From Streptomyces sp. V4I2 (GTDB lineage Bacteria > Actinomycetota > Actinomycetes > Streptomycetales > Streptomycetaceae), in the NCBI RefSeq assembly GCF_030817655.1, contig NZ_JAUSZM010000003.1:8246001-8310000 (forward strand): a DNA stretch of 64,000 nucleotides, given 5' to 3'. The notes beneath the pieces were generated by a model. The model was not told the origin of the DNA and searched no databases. It worked only from the letters and a program-made list of their open reading frames with translations. How positions within the stretch are numbered: the first letter of the stretch is position 1; each line of letters begins with the position of its first letter. A program made the translations under genes and the position numbers. Of the stretch, positions 7,856 to 16,339 are shown in pieces.

Positions 7856-9070
7856 ATGACCAGTCGACCCGCTCACATCGCCATGTTCTCCATCGCCGCC
7901 CACGGCCACGTGAACCCGAGCCTGGAGGTGATCCGCGAGCTCGTCGCACGCGGGCACCGGGTGACGTACGCGATCCCGCCCGTGTTCGCCGACAAGGTCG
8001 CCGGGACCGGTGCCGAGGTGAAGCCCTGGAACTCGACGCTGCCCGGGCCCGACGACGACCCGGAGGCCTGGGGCACCACCCTCCTGGACAACGTGGAACC
8101 CTTCCTGGCCGACGCGATCCAGGCGCTGCCGCAGCTCGTCGAGGCATACGAGACGAACGCGGCCGACGAGCCGGACCTCGTGCTGCACGACATCGCCTCC
8201 TATCCGGCCCGCGTCCTCGCCCACCGCTGGGGCGTCCCCGCGGTCTCCCTGTCGCCGAACCTCGTCGCCTGGGAGGGCTACAAGGAGGAGGTGGCCGAGC
8301 CGATGTGGGCGGAGCCCAGGAAGACCGAGCGCGGACAGGCCTACTACGCCCGCTTCCGCGCCTGGCTGGAGGAGAACGGGATCACTCAGCACCCGGACGA
8401 CTTCGCGGGCCACCCCGCCCGCTCCCTCGTCCTGATCCCGAAGGCGATGCAGCCGAACGCCGACCGGGTCGACGAGAGCGTGTACACCTTCGTGGGGGCC
8501 TGCCAGGGCGACCGCGGCGCGGAGGGCGACTGGCAGCGGCCGGCCGGCGCCGAGAAGGTGGTCCTGGTGTCGCTGGGGTCCGCGTTCACCAAGCAGCCGG
8601 GCTTCTACCGGGAGTGCGTCAAGGCGTTCGGCGAGCTGCCGGGCTGGCACCTGGTGCTCCAGATCGGCAAGCGAGTGGACCCGGCCGAGCTGGGGGACGT
8701 CCCCGCGAACGTCGAAGTGCGCTCGTGGGTACCGCAGTTGGCGATCCTCAAGCAGGCCGACCTGTTCGTCACGCACGCCGGTGCGGGCGGCAGCCAGGAG
8801 GGCCTGGCCACGGGCACCCCGATGATCGCCGTACCGCAGGCCGTGGACCAGTTCGGCAACGCCGACATGCTCCAGGGCCTCGGCGTGGCCCGCCGCCTCG
8901 ACACCGAGGAGGCGACGGCCGAGGCGCTGCGGGAGACCGCCCTCGCCCTCGTCGACGACCCCGAGGCCGCCCGCCGGCTGAAGGACATCCAGGCACAGAT
9001 GGCGGGGGAGGGCGGCACGCGCCGGGCGGCCGACCTCATCGAGGCCGAGCTGCCGGTGCGGCAGGCATAG
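7856..9070 (+). CDS. mgt: Macrolide glycosyltransferase, OleD/Mgt family
   Basis: A 404-residue GT1 (GT-B fold) enzyme. It closely resembles the S. lividans Mgt/S. antibioticus OleD group as I remember them: HIAMFSIAAHGHVNPSLEV at the N-terminus with the catalytic-base His, a shared WNSTLPGPD segment, VFVGACQGDR-like linker, VLVSLGSAFTKQP, and the UDP-sugar-binding motif from VPQLAILKQADLF through HAGAGGSQEGL to PQAVDQFGNA. These enzymes use UDP-glucose to glucosylate macrolides in the cytoplasm, often giving self-resistance. The ATG at 7856 starts at the conserved family N-terminus. It is followed by a strong terminator. Confidence 0.93.
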   Translation: MTSRPAHIAMFSIAAHGHVNPSLEVIRELVARGHRVTYAIPPVFADKVAGTGAEVKPWNSTLPGPDDDPEAWGTTLLDNVEPFLADAIQALPQLVEAYETNAADEPDLVLHDIASYPARVLAHRWGVPAVSLSPNLVAWEGYKEEVAEPMWAEPRKTERGQAYYARFRAWLEENGITQHPDDFAGHPARSLVLIPKAMQPNADRVDESVYTFVGACQGDRGAEGDWQRPAGAEKVVLVSLGSAFTKQPGFYRECVKAFGELPGWHLVLQIGKRVDPAELGDVPANVEVRSWVPQLAILKQADLFVTHAGAGGSQEGLATGTPMIAVPQAVDQFGNADMLQGLGVARRLDTEEATAEALRETALALVDDPEAARRLKDIQAQMAGEGGTRRAADLIEAELPVRQA

Positions 9071-9098
9071 AGCGAGCAGAGAAGCAGCGGGCACAGCA

Positions 9099-9135
9099 GA
9101 GGGCCCGTTGGCACCCCGGTAGCCAACGGGCCCTC
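9099..9135. terminator. Bidirectional terminator between mgt and the MMPL gene
   Basis: A perfect 14-bp inverted repeat, GAGGGCCCGTTGGC at 9099-9112 and its complement at 9122-9135, with a 9-nt loop. It lies between two convergent genes. There is no long U-tract, as is usual in Streptomyces. Confidence 0.85.
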
Positions 9136-9166
9136 AGTCATGGGTGGTTCACCTTCCTGTGAAGCC

Positions 9167-11416
9167 TCAGACCCCCAGCCGCTCACCCTCGTCGTCCCGG
9201 GCCGCGGGCCGCGCCACCGGCTCGGGCGACTCGTCGTGGGTGAGGTCGGGCAGCCGGTGCAGCCACTTGGGCAGGTACCAGTTGCGCTCGCCGAGCAGCG
9301 CCATCACCGCCGGGAGCAGCACGCCCCGGATGATCGTCGCGTCGATCAGCACCGCGGCCGCGAGGCCGACGCCCATCTGCTTCATGGACTGCATGGACAG
9401 CGTCCCGAAGATCGCGAACACGGCGACCATGATGACCGCGGCGCTGGTGACGACCCCGGCCGTGGTGACCACGCCGTGCTGGATCGCGTCCTTCGTCGTA
9501 CGGCCGCGCAGCCGTGCCTCGCGGATCCGCGAGACCACGAACACGTGGTAGTCCATCGACAGGCCGAACAGGATCACGAAGAGGAACAGCGGCAGCCAGG
9601 TGATGATGGCGCCGACCCCCTCCGCGCCCACCAGGGACGCGCCCCAGCCGTGCTGGAAGACGCCGACGAGGATGCCGTACGCCGCGCCGACCGACAGCAG
9701 GTTCAGCACGATCGAGGTGATCGCGATGGTCAGCGAGCGGAACGACAGCAGCATCAGCGCGAAGGCGAAGACCACGACGAAGGCGAAGACCGGGACGACG
9801 GCTCCGGCCAGCTGGTCGTTGAAGTCCTTCGACCCGGCGACCTGCCCGGTGATCGGCGCGTCCACCCCGTCGACCTTGCCGAGGGTGGCCGGACGCACCT
9901 CGTCGCGCAGCTTGTCCAGGCTCTCGCCCGCCTTGTCGAGGTCGGAGCCGCCCACCAGCGGGACGTACACGAAGGCCATGTTCTGCTGGTCGTGCAGCTT
10001 GATCTCGACCGGGCCGCGCGAAGCGCCCGAAGCGACCGCCTCCGCCTTGAAGGCGGCGAGCGCGTCCCGCACCGCGGGAGCGTTGATGTCATCGGCCTTG
10101 ACGACGACCTCGGCCGGCTCGGAGCCGCCCGGGAAGGCGTCGTTGACCCGGTTGTAGGTCTGCACGATGGGCAGCGAGTCGCCGAACTCCTGGTCGAGGG
10201 TGAGGTTCTGGGTCTTCATGCCGAGCGCGGGCGCCGCGATCGCCAGCAGGGCGCCGGCCGCCACGACGACGGAGATGACGGGCCTGGCGAGCACGCCCTT
10301 CAGCACGGCCGTCCAGAACCGGCTGTCGCTGCTGCCGCCCTTGCGACGGCGGCGCAGGAACGGAATGCGGCCCTTCTCGACCCGCTCGCCCAGCAGCGAC
10401 AGCACCGCGGGCAGCACGGTCACGGATCCGATCATGGCCACGGCGACCACCATCAGCGAGGCCAGGCCCATCGCCTCGAACTCGGCGAGCCCGGTGAACA
10501 GCATGCCCGCCATGGCCACGCAGACCGTGACACCCGAGACGACGATCGCGCGGCCGCTGGTCGCGGCGGCGATCCGCAGAGCAGTCTGGGCGTCGTGTCC
10601 GGCCTCGCGCTCCTCGCGCTCGCGGCGCAGATAGAACAGGCAGTAGTCGACGCCGACGGCCAGACCGACCAGCAGCATCACGGAGTTGGCGGTCTCGCTC
10701 ATCGGCATCACGTGGCTGACGACGCCCATCAGGCCCATCGTCGCCATGATCGCGGTGACCGCCAGCGCCACCGGCAGCAGCGCGGCCACCAGCGCGCCGA
10801 AGGCGATCAGCAGAATGCCGAGCGCCACCGGCACCGCGGAGTACTCGGCCTTCTTGAAGTCGTCCCCGAACGCGTCGTCGAACGTCTTCATCATGCTGGC
10901 GCCGCCGATCTCCTCGATCCGCAGCGACCCGTGCTCCTTCTGCACCCCCTCGACGGCCTTCAGCACCGGCTCGACCCGCTCGCCCGCGGTCTCCGCGTCG
11001 CCGCGTATGTCGAACTGCACCAGCGCGCTGCGGCCGTCCTTCGAGATCGTGTCCGTGTCGTACGGCGACGTCACGTCCGTGACCTCGCCGGTCCCCTCCA
11101 CCGCCCGGACGACCGCGGTGACGGCGGCCCTGAACTGGGCGTCCGTGGCCGTGACGCCGCCGTCCTTCGCCTGGATCAGTACGGTCTCGCCGGCCGGTTC
11201 GTCGATGCCGGCGTCCTCGATGATCTTCGCGGCGGTGTGCGTCTCCCCCTTCAGCTGGTCGCTGTCCTTGACGTCGACCCGGCCCGCCGCCGAGCCGAGC
11301 CCCATCGCCAGGACCACGAACAGCACCCAGATGCCGACGGCAGCCCATCGGTGTCGGGCGCTCCAGCCGCCGGCCCGGGCGGCCAGTCCCCGTACCCGTG
11401 TATCTCCGTTCGCCAT
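9167..11416 (-). CDS. MMPL-family (RND-type) membrane transporter
   Basis: A 749-residue transporter with two repeats, each having one membrane span, a large extracytoplasmic domain, then five further spans (about 200-370 and 540-715). The family motif GVDYCLFYLRREREE is seen in the first repeat and LSMDYHVFVVSRIREAR in the second, including the proton-relay Asp/Tyr pairs. MMPL proteins export lipids, glycolipids or hydrophobic drugs by proton motive force. The ATG at 11416 is preferred over an in-frame start 15 codons upstream because GAGGGGG lies just before it. It converges with mgt, and a functional link is possible but unproven. Confidence 0.9.
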   Translation of the reverse strand: MANGDTRVRGLAARAGGWSARHRWAAVGIWVLFVVLAMGLGSAAGRVDVKDSDQLKGETHTAAKIIEDAGIDEPAGETVLIQAKDGGVTATDAQFRAAVTAVVRAVEGTGEVTDVTSPYDTDTISKDGRSALVQFDIRGDAETAGERVEPVLKAVEGVQKEHGSLRIEEIGGASMMKTFDDAFGDDFKKAEYSAVPVALGILLIAFGALVAALLPVALAVTAIMATMGLMGVVSHVMPMSETANSVMLLVGLAVGVDYCLFYLRREREEREAGHDAQTALRIAAATSGRAIVVSGVTVCVAMAGMLFTGLAEFEAMGLASLMVVAVAMIGSVTVLPAVLSLLGERVEKGRIPFLRRRRKGGSSDSRFWTAVLKGVLARPVISVVVAAGALLAIAAPALGMKTQNLTLDQEFGDSLPIVQTYNRVNDAFPGGSEPAEVVVKADDINAPAVRDALAAFKAEAVASGASRGPVEIKLHDQQNMAFVYVPLVGGSDLDKAGESLDKLRDEVRPATLGKVDGVDAPITGQVAGSKDFNDQLAGAVVPVFAFVVVFAFALMLLSFRSLTIAITSIVLNLLSVGAAYGILVGVFQHGWGASLVGAEGVGAIITWLPLFLFVILFGLSMDYHVFVVSRIREARLRGRTTKDAIQHGVVTTAGVVTSAAVIMVAVFAIFGTLSMQSMKQMGVGLAAAVLIDATIIRGVLLPAVMALLGERNWYLPKWLHRLPDLTHDESPEPVARPAARDDEGERLGV

Positions 11417-11459
11417 GATGGGCTTGCCCCCTCGTGAGCGGTGCCGGCCCCCTGCCGCC

Positions 11460-11477
11460 ACCTTTCATTTCGAAGGT
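11460..11477. promoter_or_regulatory. Inverted repeat ACCTT-N8-AAGGT upstream of the MMPL gene
   Basis: Five-base arms at 11460-11464 and 11473-11477 lie 44-61 bp upstream of the MMPL start codon. The geometry fits a TetR/MarR-type operator, and MMPL exporters are often repressed by such regulators, but none is encoded nearby. Confidence 0.35.
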
Positions 11478-11664
11478 ATGGGCCGGATAAAGCCATCTCG
11501 TCGTGCTGCCCGGTGAGGTGCGGCGCGCAGGAATCATCCCCTTGGACCCCGCGCCCTCCCCACTGGGTAGGACAGCGGTCCCTTACATCTACCGGGATGT
11601 CCGGTCCGTCGGCGCGGAGCCCCGTCGCACAGGCGGGGCCCGACGGCCGCCTTATGGTGTGCGG

Positions 11665-12222
11665 ATGACGACGACGTATGCGGCGCTGCTGCGGGGGATC
11701 AACGTGGGCGGCGCCAAGAAGGTCCCGATGGCCGACCTGCGCACGCTGATGGAGGGCCTCGGCCACGACGGCGTACGCACGTACCTCCAGAGCGGCCAGG
11801 CCGTCTTCGCGAGCGACCACGGCGACGAGGAGTCCCTCGCCGCGGAGCTGGCCGGCGCGATCGAGAAGCGGTTCGGCTTCGCCGTCGACGTGATCGTGCG
11901 CGACCACGCCTATCTGAAGACGATCGCCGACGCCTGCCCCTTCCCGGCCGCCGAACTGGAGGCCACGCAGCTCCACGTCACCTACTTCTCCGCGCCCGTG
12001 GACGCCGAGCGCTTCGCGGAGATCGACCAGGCCGCCTATCTGCCCGAGGAGTTCAGGCTCGGCGACCGCGCCCTGTACCTCTACGCCCCGAACGGCCTCG
12101 GCCGCTCCAAGCTCGCCGAGCACCTGTCCAAGCCCCGGCTGAACAAGGGCGTGATCGCCACCAGCCGCAACTGGAACACCGTCGTCAAGCTCGTGGAGAT
12201 GACGGCACCCTCGGGAGGCTGA
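11665..12222 (+). CDS. DUF1697 family protein
   Basis: A 185-residue cytoplasmic protein with the family hallmarks YAALLRGINVGG at the N-terminus, followed by VPMADLR, the YLQSGQAVF strand and, near the end, GRSKLAEHLSKP and ATSRNWNTV. DUF1697 has no established biochemical function. The ATG at 11665 begins exactly at the conserved motif. Its last 38 bases overlap the end of the convergent transglutaminase-like gene, so the two tails are read on both strands. Confidence 0.88.
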   Translation: MTTTYAALLRGINVGGAKKVPMADLRTLMEGLGHDGVRTYLQSGQAVFASDHGDEESLAAELAGAIEKRFGFAVDVIVRDHAYLKTIADACPFPAAELEATQLHVTYFSAPVDAERFAEIDQAAYLPEEFRLGDRALYLYAPNGLGRSKLAEHLSKPRLNKGVIATSRNWNTVVKLVEMTAPSGG

Positions 12223-13066
12223 CCTTCCGGAGTTCGCGGTAGCCGCTGCGTGCGGTGTACGACATGACCTCGTCCGGCACCGCGAGCCGCGGGTCCGCGT
12301 ACAGCCGTCGGAAGTCGTCGTCGGTACGGGCCGCGGCGACCACGTCCACCAGAGCGAGCTCGTCCTCGCTGAGGCCGGCGTCGCCGCGGACCACCCGGCC
12401 CCAGACGTCCCAGGGCAGCAGCTCCACCCCGTTCACCGCGGCGAGGTCCAGGAACACGTTGGTGCGGATGTACCACAGGCCGTCGAGGTCGCCGTGGAAC
12501 CAGACCCCGAACGTCCCCGGATCGGCCCCGCCCTCCCGGCACGCCCGCCACGCGTCCCCCGCCACCAGGAACCGGTCCCTCGGCACGTCCAGCGGGTCGA
12601 AGGAGAGCTCGTAGGCGGGGTGCAGCACCTGCGCGTCGACCAGCCGCCACCTCCCGTCAGGCAGCCGGTACTCGGTGACCCAGTGGTCGTCGTGGTAGCC
12701 CGCCACGAAGTACGCGGCGAAGCCGCAGCGGATCCGGGCCGGCGTGCCGGTGGCCCGCAGCAGCGCGCACAGCAGCAGCGAGAAGTCCCGGCACGTGCCG
12801 GCGAACCGCTCGTCGTACGGCCGCTTCGCGGTGAGCGGCCCGTCCCCGCGCTCGCGCAGGACCCGCAGGATCTCGCGGACGTACCGTGACTCGGGGTCGT
12901 CGAGCTGACGGTCCTCGGGGACGGGATGCCCCAGGCGTTCGCCCTCTCCCCGATGGATGATCAGATCCCTTACGAGACGGGCGAGTCCGGCCGGATCACG
13001 GGGCAGGCCGTCGAGATCCAGCTCGCCGGGGTCGCTGTACGGCGTCTGCTTCAGGTAGAAGTCCAT
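12185..13066 (-). CDS. Transglutaminase-like superfamily protein
   Basis: A 293-residue protein with a transglutaminase core in the middle. Candidate triad residues are Cys92 in GTCRDFS, His128 in DDHW and Asp144 in LVDAQ, in the right order and spacing. Bacterial members are cysteine proteases or amide hydrolases rather than cross-linkers, and no substrate can be named. No signal peptide is seen, so it is probably cytoplasmic. The ATG at 13066 lies very close to a possible MerR-type promoter (13083-13101), suggesting a leaderless or nearly leaderless transcript. Confidence 0.82.
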   Translation of the reverse strand: MDFYLKQTPYSDPGELDLDGLPRDPAGLARLVRDLIIHRGEGERLGHPVPEDRQLDDPESRYVREILRVLRERGDGPLTAKRPYDERFAGTCRDFSLLLCALLRATGTPARIRCGFAAYFVAGYHDDHWVTEYRLPDGRWRLVDAQVLHPAYELSFDPLDVPRDRFLVAGDAWRACREGGADPGTFGVWFHGDLDGLWYIRTNVFLDLAAVNGVELLPWDVWGRVVRGDAGLSEDELALVDVVAAARTDDDFRRLYADPRLAVPDEVMSYTARSGYRELRKVSLPRVPSSPRA

Positions 13067-13082
13067 GACCCGGGACCCTCGG

Positions 13083-13101
13083 CCTTGCCCCAGGGGCAAG
13101 G
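13083..13101. promoter_or_regulatory. 19-bp perfect palindrome, MerR-type operator candidate
   Basis: CCTTGCCCC (13083-13091), a central A, then GGGGCAAGG (13093-13101). On the minus strand TTGACC sits at 13105-13100, so the dyad would fill a 19-bp spacer before a weak -10 at about 13080-13075. Long-spacer promoters with a central dyad are the hallmark of MerR-family activators. It lies between the transglutaminase-like gene and the divergent gene at 13170. Confidence 0.45.
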
Positions 13102-13169
13102 TCAACCAGCTCGCCCCGCTGTCGCGTTTGTTCAAGAGACCTCGCCGCGCGCTCCCTACCGTGAGACGC

Positions 13170-13802
13170 ATGAACAAGGACGACCTGTATCCGTACATGA
13201 CGGAATGCGCCGCCGAGGCGGCCCGCGTGGCGCGCGGAGTGCCGGCGGCGCGGCTCGCCGACCCCACCCTCCCCCACTCTCGGCTTCGCTCGAGCGGGGG
13301 GACCCCCACCCCGGACTGGGACGTCCGCGCCCTGGTCAACCACTGGGTCCTCTACACCTCCCACGGCCTGGAGCACCGCGCCCTGCGCAAACAGCTCCCC
13401 GAGGAACTGACCGCCCGCGACTTCACCGCCGACCCCGACTGGGCCGAGGCGTACGCCGCTCAACTGGACCGTGCGGTCGCCGCCTGGGCGGACCCCGCGG
13501 TGTGGGAGGGCGAGGTGGACCTGGGCATGGGGACGATGCCCGCCCCCGAACTCGCCTCGATGATCATCAAGGAGACGGCGGTGCACGGCTGGGACGTCGC
13601 CGCGGCCACCGGCCAGGAGTTCCACGTCTCCGAGGGCGCGGCCCGCCTCGTCCTCGACGTGGTCGTCACCCACGGCGACCTCTACCGGCAGTACGACGGC
13701 TTCGCCGACCCGGTGCCGGTGCCGGACGACGCCCCGGTCTTCGAGCGGGCGCTCGCGGCGAGCGGACGGGACCCGCGCCTGGCCGGGGCGGTACGCGACT
13801 AG
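13170..13802 (+). CDS. TIGR03086-like mycothiol-dependent maleylpyruvate isomerase family protein
   Basis: A 210-residue protein of the DinB-like/maleylpyruvate-isomerase superfamily. Seen: the motif DWDVRALVNHWVLYT with the first metal-ligand His, and later IIKETAVHGWDVAAATGQ with the second conserved His/Asp pair. This family includes mycothiol-dependent enzymes, but the reaction here is unknown. Residues at about 33-47 (LPHSRLRSSGGTPTP) are encoded by a known type of Streptomyces palindromic repeat inserted in frame (13268-13309) and look like an extra loop just before the first helix. TACCGT at 13157-13162 places the start near the ATG, again without a ribosome-binding site. Confidence 0.75.
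   Translation: MNKDDLYPYMTECAAEAARVARGVPAARLADPTLPHSRLRSSGGTPTPDWDVRALVNHWVLYTSHGLEHRALRKQLPEELTARDFTADPDWAEAYAAQLDRAVAAWADPAVWEGEVDLGMGTMPAPELASMIIKETAVHGWDVAAATGQEFHVSEGAARLVLDVVVTHGDLYRQYDGFADPVPVPDDAPVFERALAASGRDPRLAGAVRD
13268..13309 (+). repeat. Streptomyces-type palindromic interspersed repeat inside a coding region
   Basis: The stretch CCCCCACTCTCGGC, TTCGCTCGAGC, GGGGGGACCCCCA corresponds to a short dyad element I recognise from many Streptomyces intergenic regions. Here it is in frame within the gene at 13170 and adds about 14 residues. The origin as a mobile REP-like element is inferred. Confidence 0.7.
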
Positions 13803-13820
13803 GTCCCGTACGTACGGGAC
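13803..13820. repeat. 18-bp perfect palindrome after the gene at 13170
   Basis: GTCCCGTAC at 13803-13811 is mirrored exactly by GTACGGGAC at 13812-13820, starting directly after the TAG stop. With no loop it could act as a terminator stem or a protein site between the convergent genes. A related CCCCGTACGGG occurs at about 13861. Confidence 0.5.
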
Positions 13821-13877
13821 AGGCGGGGGGCGGGGCCAACCGTGCGGTGCGCGGCTAGGGCCCCGTACGGGCACAGG

Positions 13878-14627
13878 TCAGGCCCCGACCGCCGCCAGCG
13901 CCGGCATCCGCGCCGCCTCGTACCGCGCCAGCAGCACCCGGGCCACCTCCGGCGCCGGGCCGAGCACGTCGGCCAGCACGTCCGCCTCGGCCGCGCCCCG
14001 CGCGATGCGGTCCGGCAGGAAGCCGGGGGCCAGGACGTAGGGGGCGACGGCGACCTTCGCGCAGCCCAGGGCCCTGAGTTCCCGTACCGCGTCCTCGGTG
14101 CGGGGGAGTGCAGCGGAGGCGAACGCAGGCCGCACGGCGCACCAACCGGTGTGCCGCCACTCCCGCGCGATTTCTGCGATCACTGCGATCGCCTCCGGGT
14201 CGGTGGACCCCGCCGAGGCCAGCACGACCCCGGTCGAGGACTTGTCGGCGGGCGTCAGCCCCGCCTCGTACAGACGCCGTTCCAGCGCGGCGAGCAGCAC
14301 CGGGGAGGGGCCGAGCACCTCCGCCTGCCGGATCCGCAGCCGCGGCGGCGCGTCCCGCAGGACCGCCGGGATGTCGGCCTTCGCGTGGAACGCGCGGGTC
14401 AACAGCAACGGCAGCGCTACGACGTCACGGACACCCTCCGCCGCCAGGGACTCCAGCACCCCTTGGGCGGACGGGACGTTGAAGTCCAGGAAGCCGGTCT
14501 CCACCCGCACGTCGGGGCGCAGGGAGCGCACCCGGCGTACGAGAGCGTGCACCGTCGCGGCATGCCGTGGGTCGCGGCTGCCGTGGGCGATGACCAGAAG
14601 AACCGGCTTCTTGAACATGGTGTGCAT
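13878..14627 (-). CDS. Sirohydrochlorin chelatase (CbiX/SirB-like)
   Basis: A 249-residue two-repeat CbiX-type chelatase: LLVIAHGSRDPRHA at the N-terminus with the metal-binding His, VVALPLLLTRAFHAKADIPAVL with a second His, then a second half-domain beginning VVLASAGS. The family inserts Fe2+ or Co2+ into sirohydrochlorin. In this operon the job is almost certainly Fe2+ insertion to make siroheme for the sulfite reductase encoded at the operon head. ATG 14627 is used, and an ATG nine bases later is equally possible. It starts six bases after the ssuC stop and is the last gene of the sulfur operon. Confidence 0.88.
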   Translation of the reverse strand: MHTMFKKPVLLVIAHGSRDPRHAATVHALVRRVRSLRPDVRVETGFLDFNVPSAQGVLESLAAEGVRDVVALPLLLTRAFHAKADIPAVLRDAPPRLRIRQAEVLGPSPVLLAALERRLYEAGLTPADKSSTGVVLASAGSTDPEAIAVIAEIAREWRHTGWCAVRPAFASAALPRTEDAVRELRALGCAKVAVAPYVLAPGFLPDRIARGAAEADVLADVLGPAPEVARVLLARYEAARMPALAAVGA

Positions 14628-14632
14628 GGGAC

Positions 14633-15538
14633 TCAGCTCTTCACCAGCAGACCGCGGCTGCGCAGCACCCACCGCTCCAGCGGACTGAAGATCAGCAGGT
14701 CGATCGCGATGCCGACGAACAGGATGAGCAGGATGGCGAGGAAGACCGTGGCCATGCTGCTGTTCGTGCGGCCCACCTCCAGCAGTTGGCCGAGGCCCAC
14801 GCCCAGGTCCGGCGCCTGCGCGATGATCTCGGCGGCCATCAGCGACCGCCAGGAGAACGCCCATCCCTGCTTCAGTCCCGCCACATAGCCGGGCAGCGCC
14901 GCGGGCATCACGATGTGCCAGGTGCCGCGCAGACCGGTCGCCCCCAGCGTCCGTCCCGCGCGCAGGAACAGCGGCGGCACCTGGTCGACGCCGGACACCA
15001 GACCGTTGGCGATCGACGGGACCGCGCCGAGCAGGATCACCGCGTACATCATCTCGGGCTTCAGGCCCAGCCAGATCACGGCGGCCGGCACCCAGGCCAC
15101 CGACGGCAGCGACTGCAGGCCGGACAGGATCGGACCGATGGCCGCGCGCACGAACTTCACGCGCGCCACGACCAGTCCGAGCGGCGTGCCGATGATCAGC
15201 GCGAGCACGAAGCCGAACAGGCCCCGCGAGACGCTCGTCCAGATGTAGTCGAGCAGGGTGCCCTTGAGCCACGCGTCCTCGGCCTCGGCCCAGACGGCGC
15301 CGGGGGAGGGCAGCTTCGACGCGTCGTCGACGATCTTCAGGGAGATCAGTCCCTGCCAGATCGCGAGCACCACGACGGTGGCGACGATCGGCGGGAAGAT
15401 CTTCTCCCGGAAGGTCTGCCGGAAGGGCGGACGGCCGGTGACCGAGGTCTCCAGCGCGTCGAGGCCCGCCTCGATGCCGCCCAGCGCGGAGCCGTCCTTG
15501 GCGCCCGCGCCGGTCGTCTTCGTGTCAGTGCTGGCCAT
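14633..15538 (-). CDS. ssuC: Sulfonate/taurine-type ABC transporter permease
   Basis: A 301-residue BPD_transp_1 permease with about six membrane segments and the cytoplasmic loop AGRTLGATGLRGTWHIVMPAALPG typical of SsuC/TauC/NrtB proteins. The ATG at 15538 is preferred over an upstream in-frame GTG because GGGGAGA lies nine bases before it. The start overlaps the ATPase gene by 14 bases. It forms the membrane channel of an aliphatic-sulfonate-type importer whose binding protein and ATPase are encoded just upstream in the same operon. Taurine or another organosulfur ligand is possible. Confidence 0.88.
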   Translation of the reverse strand: MASTDTKTTGAGAKDGSALGGIEAGLDALETSVTGRPPFRQTFREKIFPPIVATVVVLAIWQGLISLKIVDDASKLPSPGAVWAEAEDAWLKGTLLDYIWTSVSRGLFGFVLALIIGTPLGLVVARVKFVRAAIGPILSGLQSLPSVAWVPAAVIWLGLKPEMMYAVILLGAVPSIANGLVSGVDQVPPLFLRAGRTLGATGLRGTWHIVMPAALPGYVAGLKQGWAFSWRSLMAAEIIAQAPDLGVGLGQLLEVGRTNSSMATVFLAILLILFVGIAIDLLIFSPLERWVLRSRGLLVKS

Positions 15539-16304
15539 GACGGCGGATCTCCCCACGCAGTACTTCGGTGATCTCGACGGACAGTTCCGCCACGGGCGCG
15601 TCCTCGATACGGCGCGGCTGCGGGATGCCGACCGTCCACTCCCGCGCGATCCGCCCCGGACGGGAGGACAGCAGGATCACGCGCTGCGCGAGCCGCACCG
15701 CCTCACGCACGTTGTGCGTGACGAACAGGACGGACACGCCGGTCTCCGCCCAGATGCGGGTCAGCTCGTCGTGCAGCACGTCCCGCGTGATGGCGTCGAG
15801 GGCCGCGAACGGCTCGTCCATCAGCAGCAGGTTGCTCTCCTGGGCGAGCGCCCGGGCCAGCGCCACACGCTGGCGCATACCGCCCGACAGCTCGTGGACC
15901 CGCTTGCCGTAGGCGCCCTTCAGCCGGACGAGTTCGAGCAGTTCCTCGGTCCGCTCGCGCCGTTCGTTCTTCGGAACGCCCCGCAGACGCAGGGCGAGCT
16001 CGATGTTCTTGCCCGCGGTCAGCCACGGGAACAGGGCGTGCTCCTGGAACATCAGGGCCGGGCGGCCCTCCGTCGTGATGGACCCGACGGTGGGCTCGTC
16101 CAGCCCCGCCACCAGGTTCAGCAGCGTGGACTTGCCGCAGCCCGAGGCACCCAGGAGGGTGACGAACTCGCCGGGCGCGACATCGATGCTGATGTCGTCC
16201 AGGACGAGCTGCTGCCCGGCGGGGCCCGCGAAGGACTTCGAGACATGCTCAATGCGCGCCGCGTGCTCCACCGACTCGGCGGCCTTGGCGAAGGTCGTGG
16301 CCAT
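15525..16304 (-). CDS. ssuB: Sulfonate/taurine-type ABC transporter ATPase
   Basis: A 259-residue ABC ATPase with Walker A GASGCGKST, Q-loop MFQEHALFPWL, signature LSGGMRQR, Walker B LLLMDEPFAALD and H-loop VTHNVREA. This is the SsuB/TauB/NrtD pattern. The ATG at 16304 is chosen over a start eight codons upstream because AGGAGGTGA sits six bases before it. It powers sulfonate import with the permease and lipoprotein on either side. The operon context, next to cys genes, supports a sulfur rather than a nitrate substrate. Confidence 0.9.
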   Translation of the reverse strand: MATTFAKAAESVEHAARIEHVSKSFAGPAGQQLVLDDISIDVAPGEFVTLLGASGCGKSTLLNLVAGLDEPTVGSITTEGRPALMFQEHALFPWLTAGKNIELALRLRGVPKNERRERTEELLELVRLKGAYGKRVHELSGGMRQRVALARALAQESNLLLMDEPFAALDAITRDVLHDELTRIWAETGVSVLFVTHNVREAVRLAQRVILLSSRPGRIAREWTVGIPQPRRIEDAPVAELSVEITEVLRGEIRRHGQH

Positions 16305-16339
16305 GGTCGTCACCTCCTGGGAACTCATCGGGTCCTGAC

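Noticed and set aside
9140..11437. Very long plus-strand frame opposite the MMPL gene
   Set aside because: The product is rich in His, Arg and Asp with no domain. The MMPL frame explains the region.
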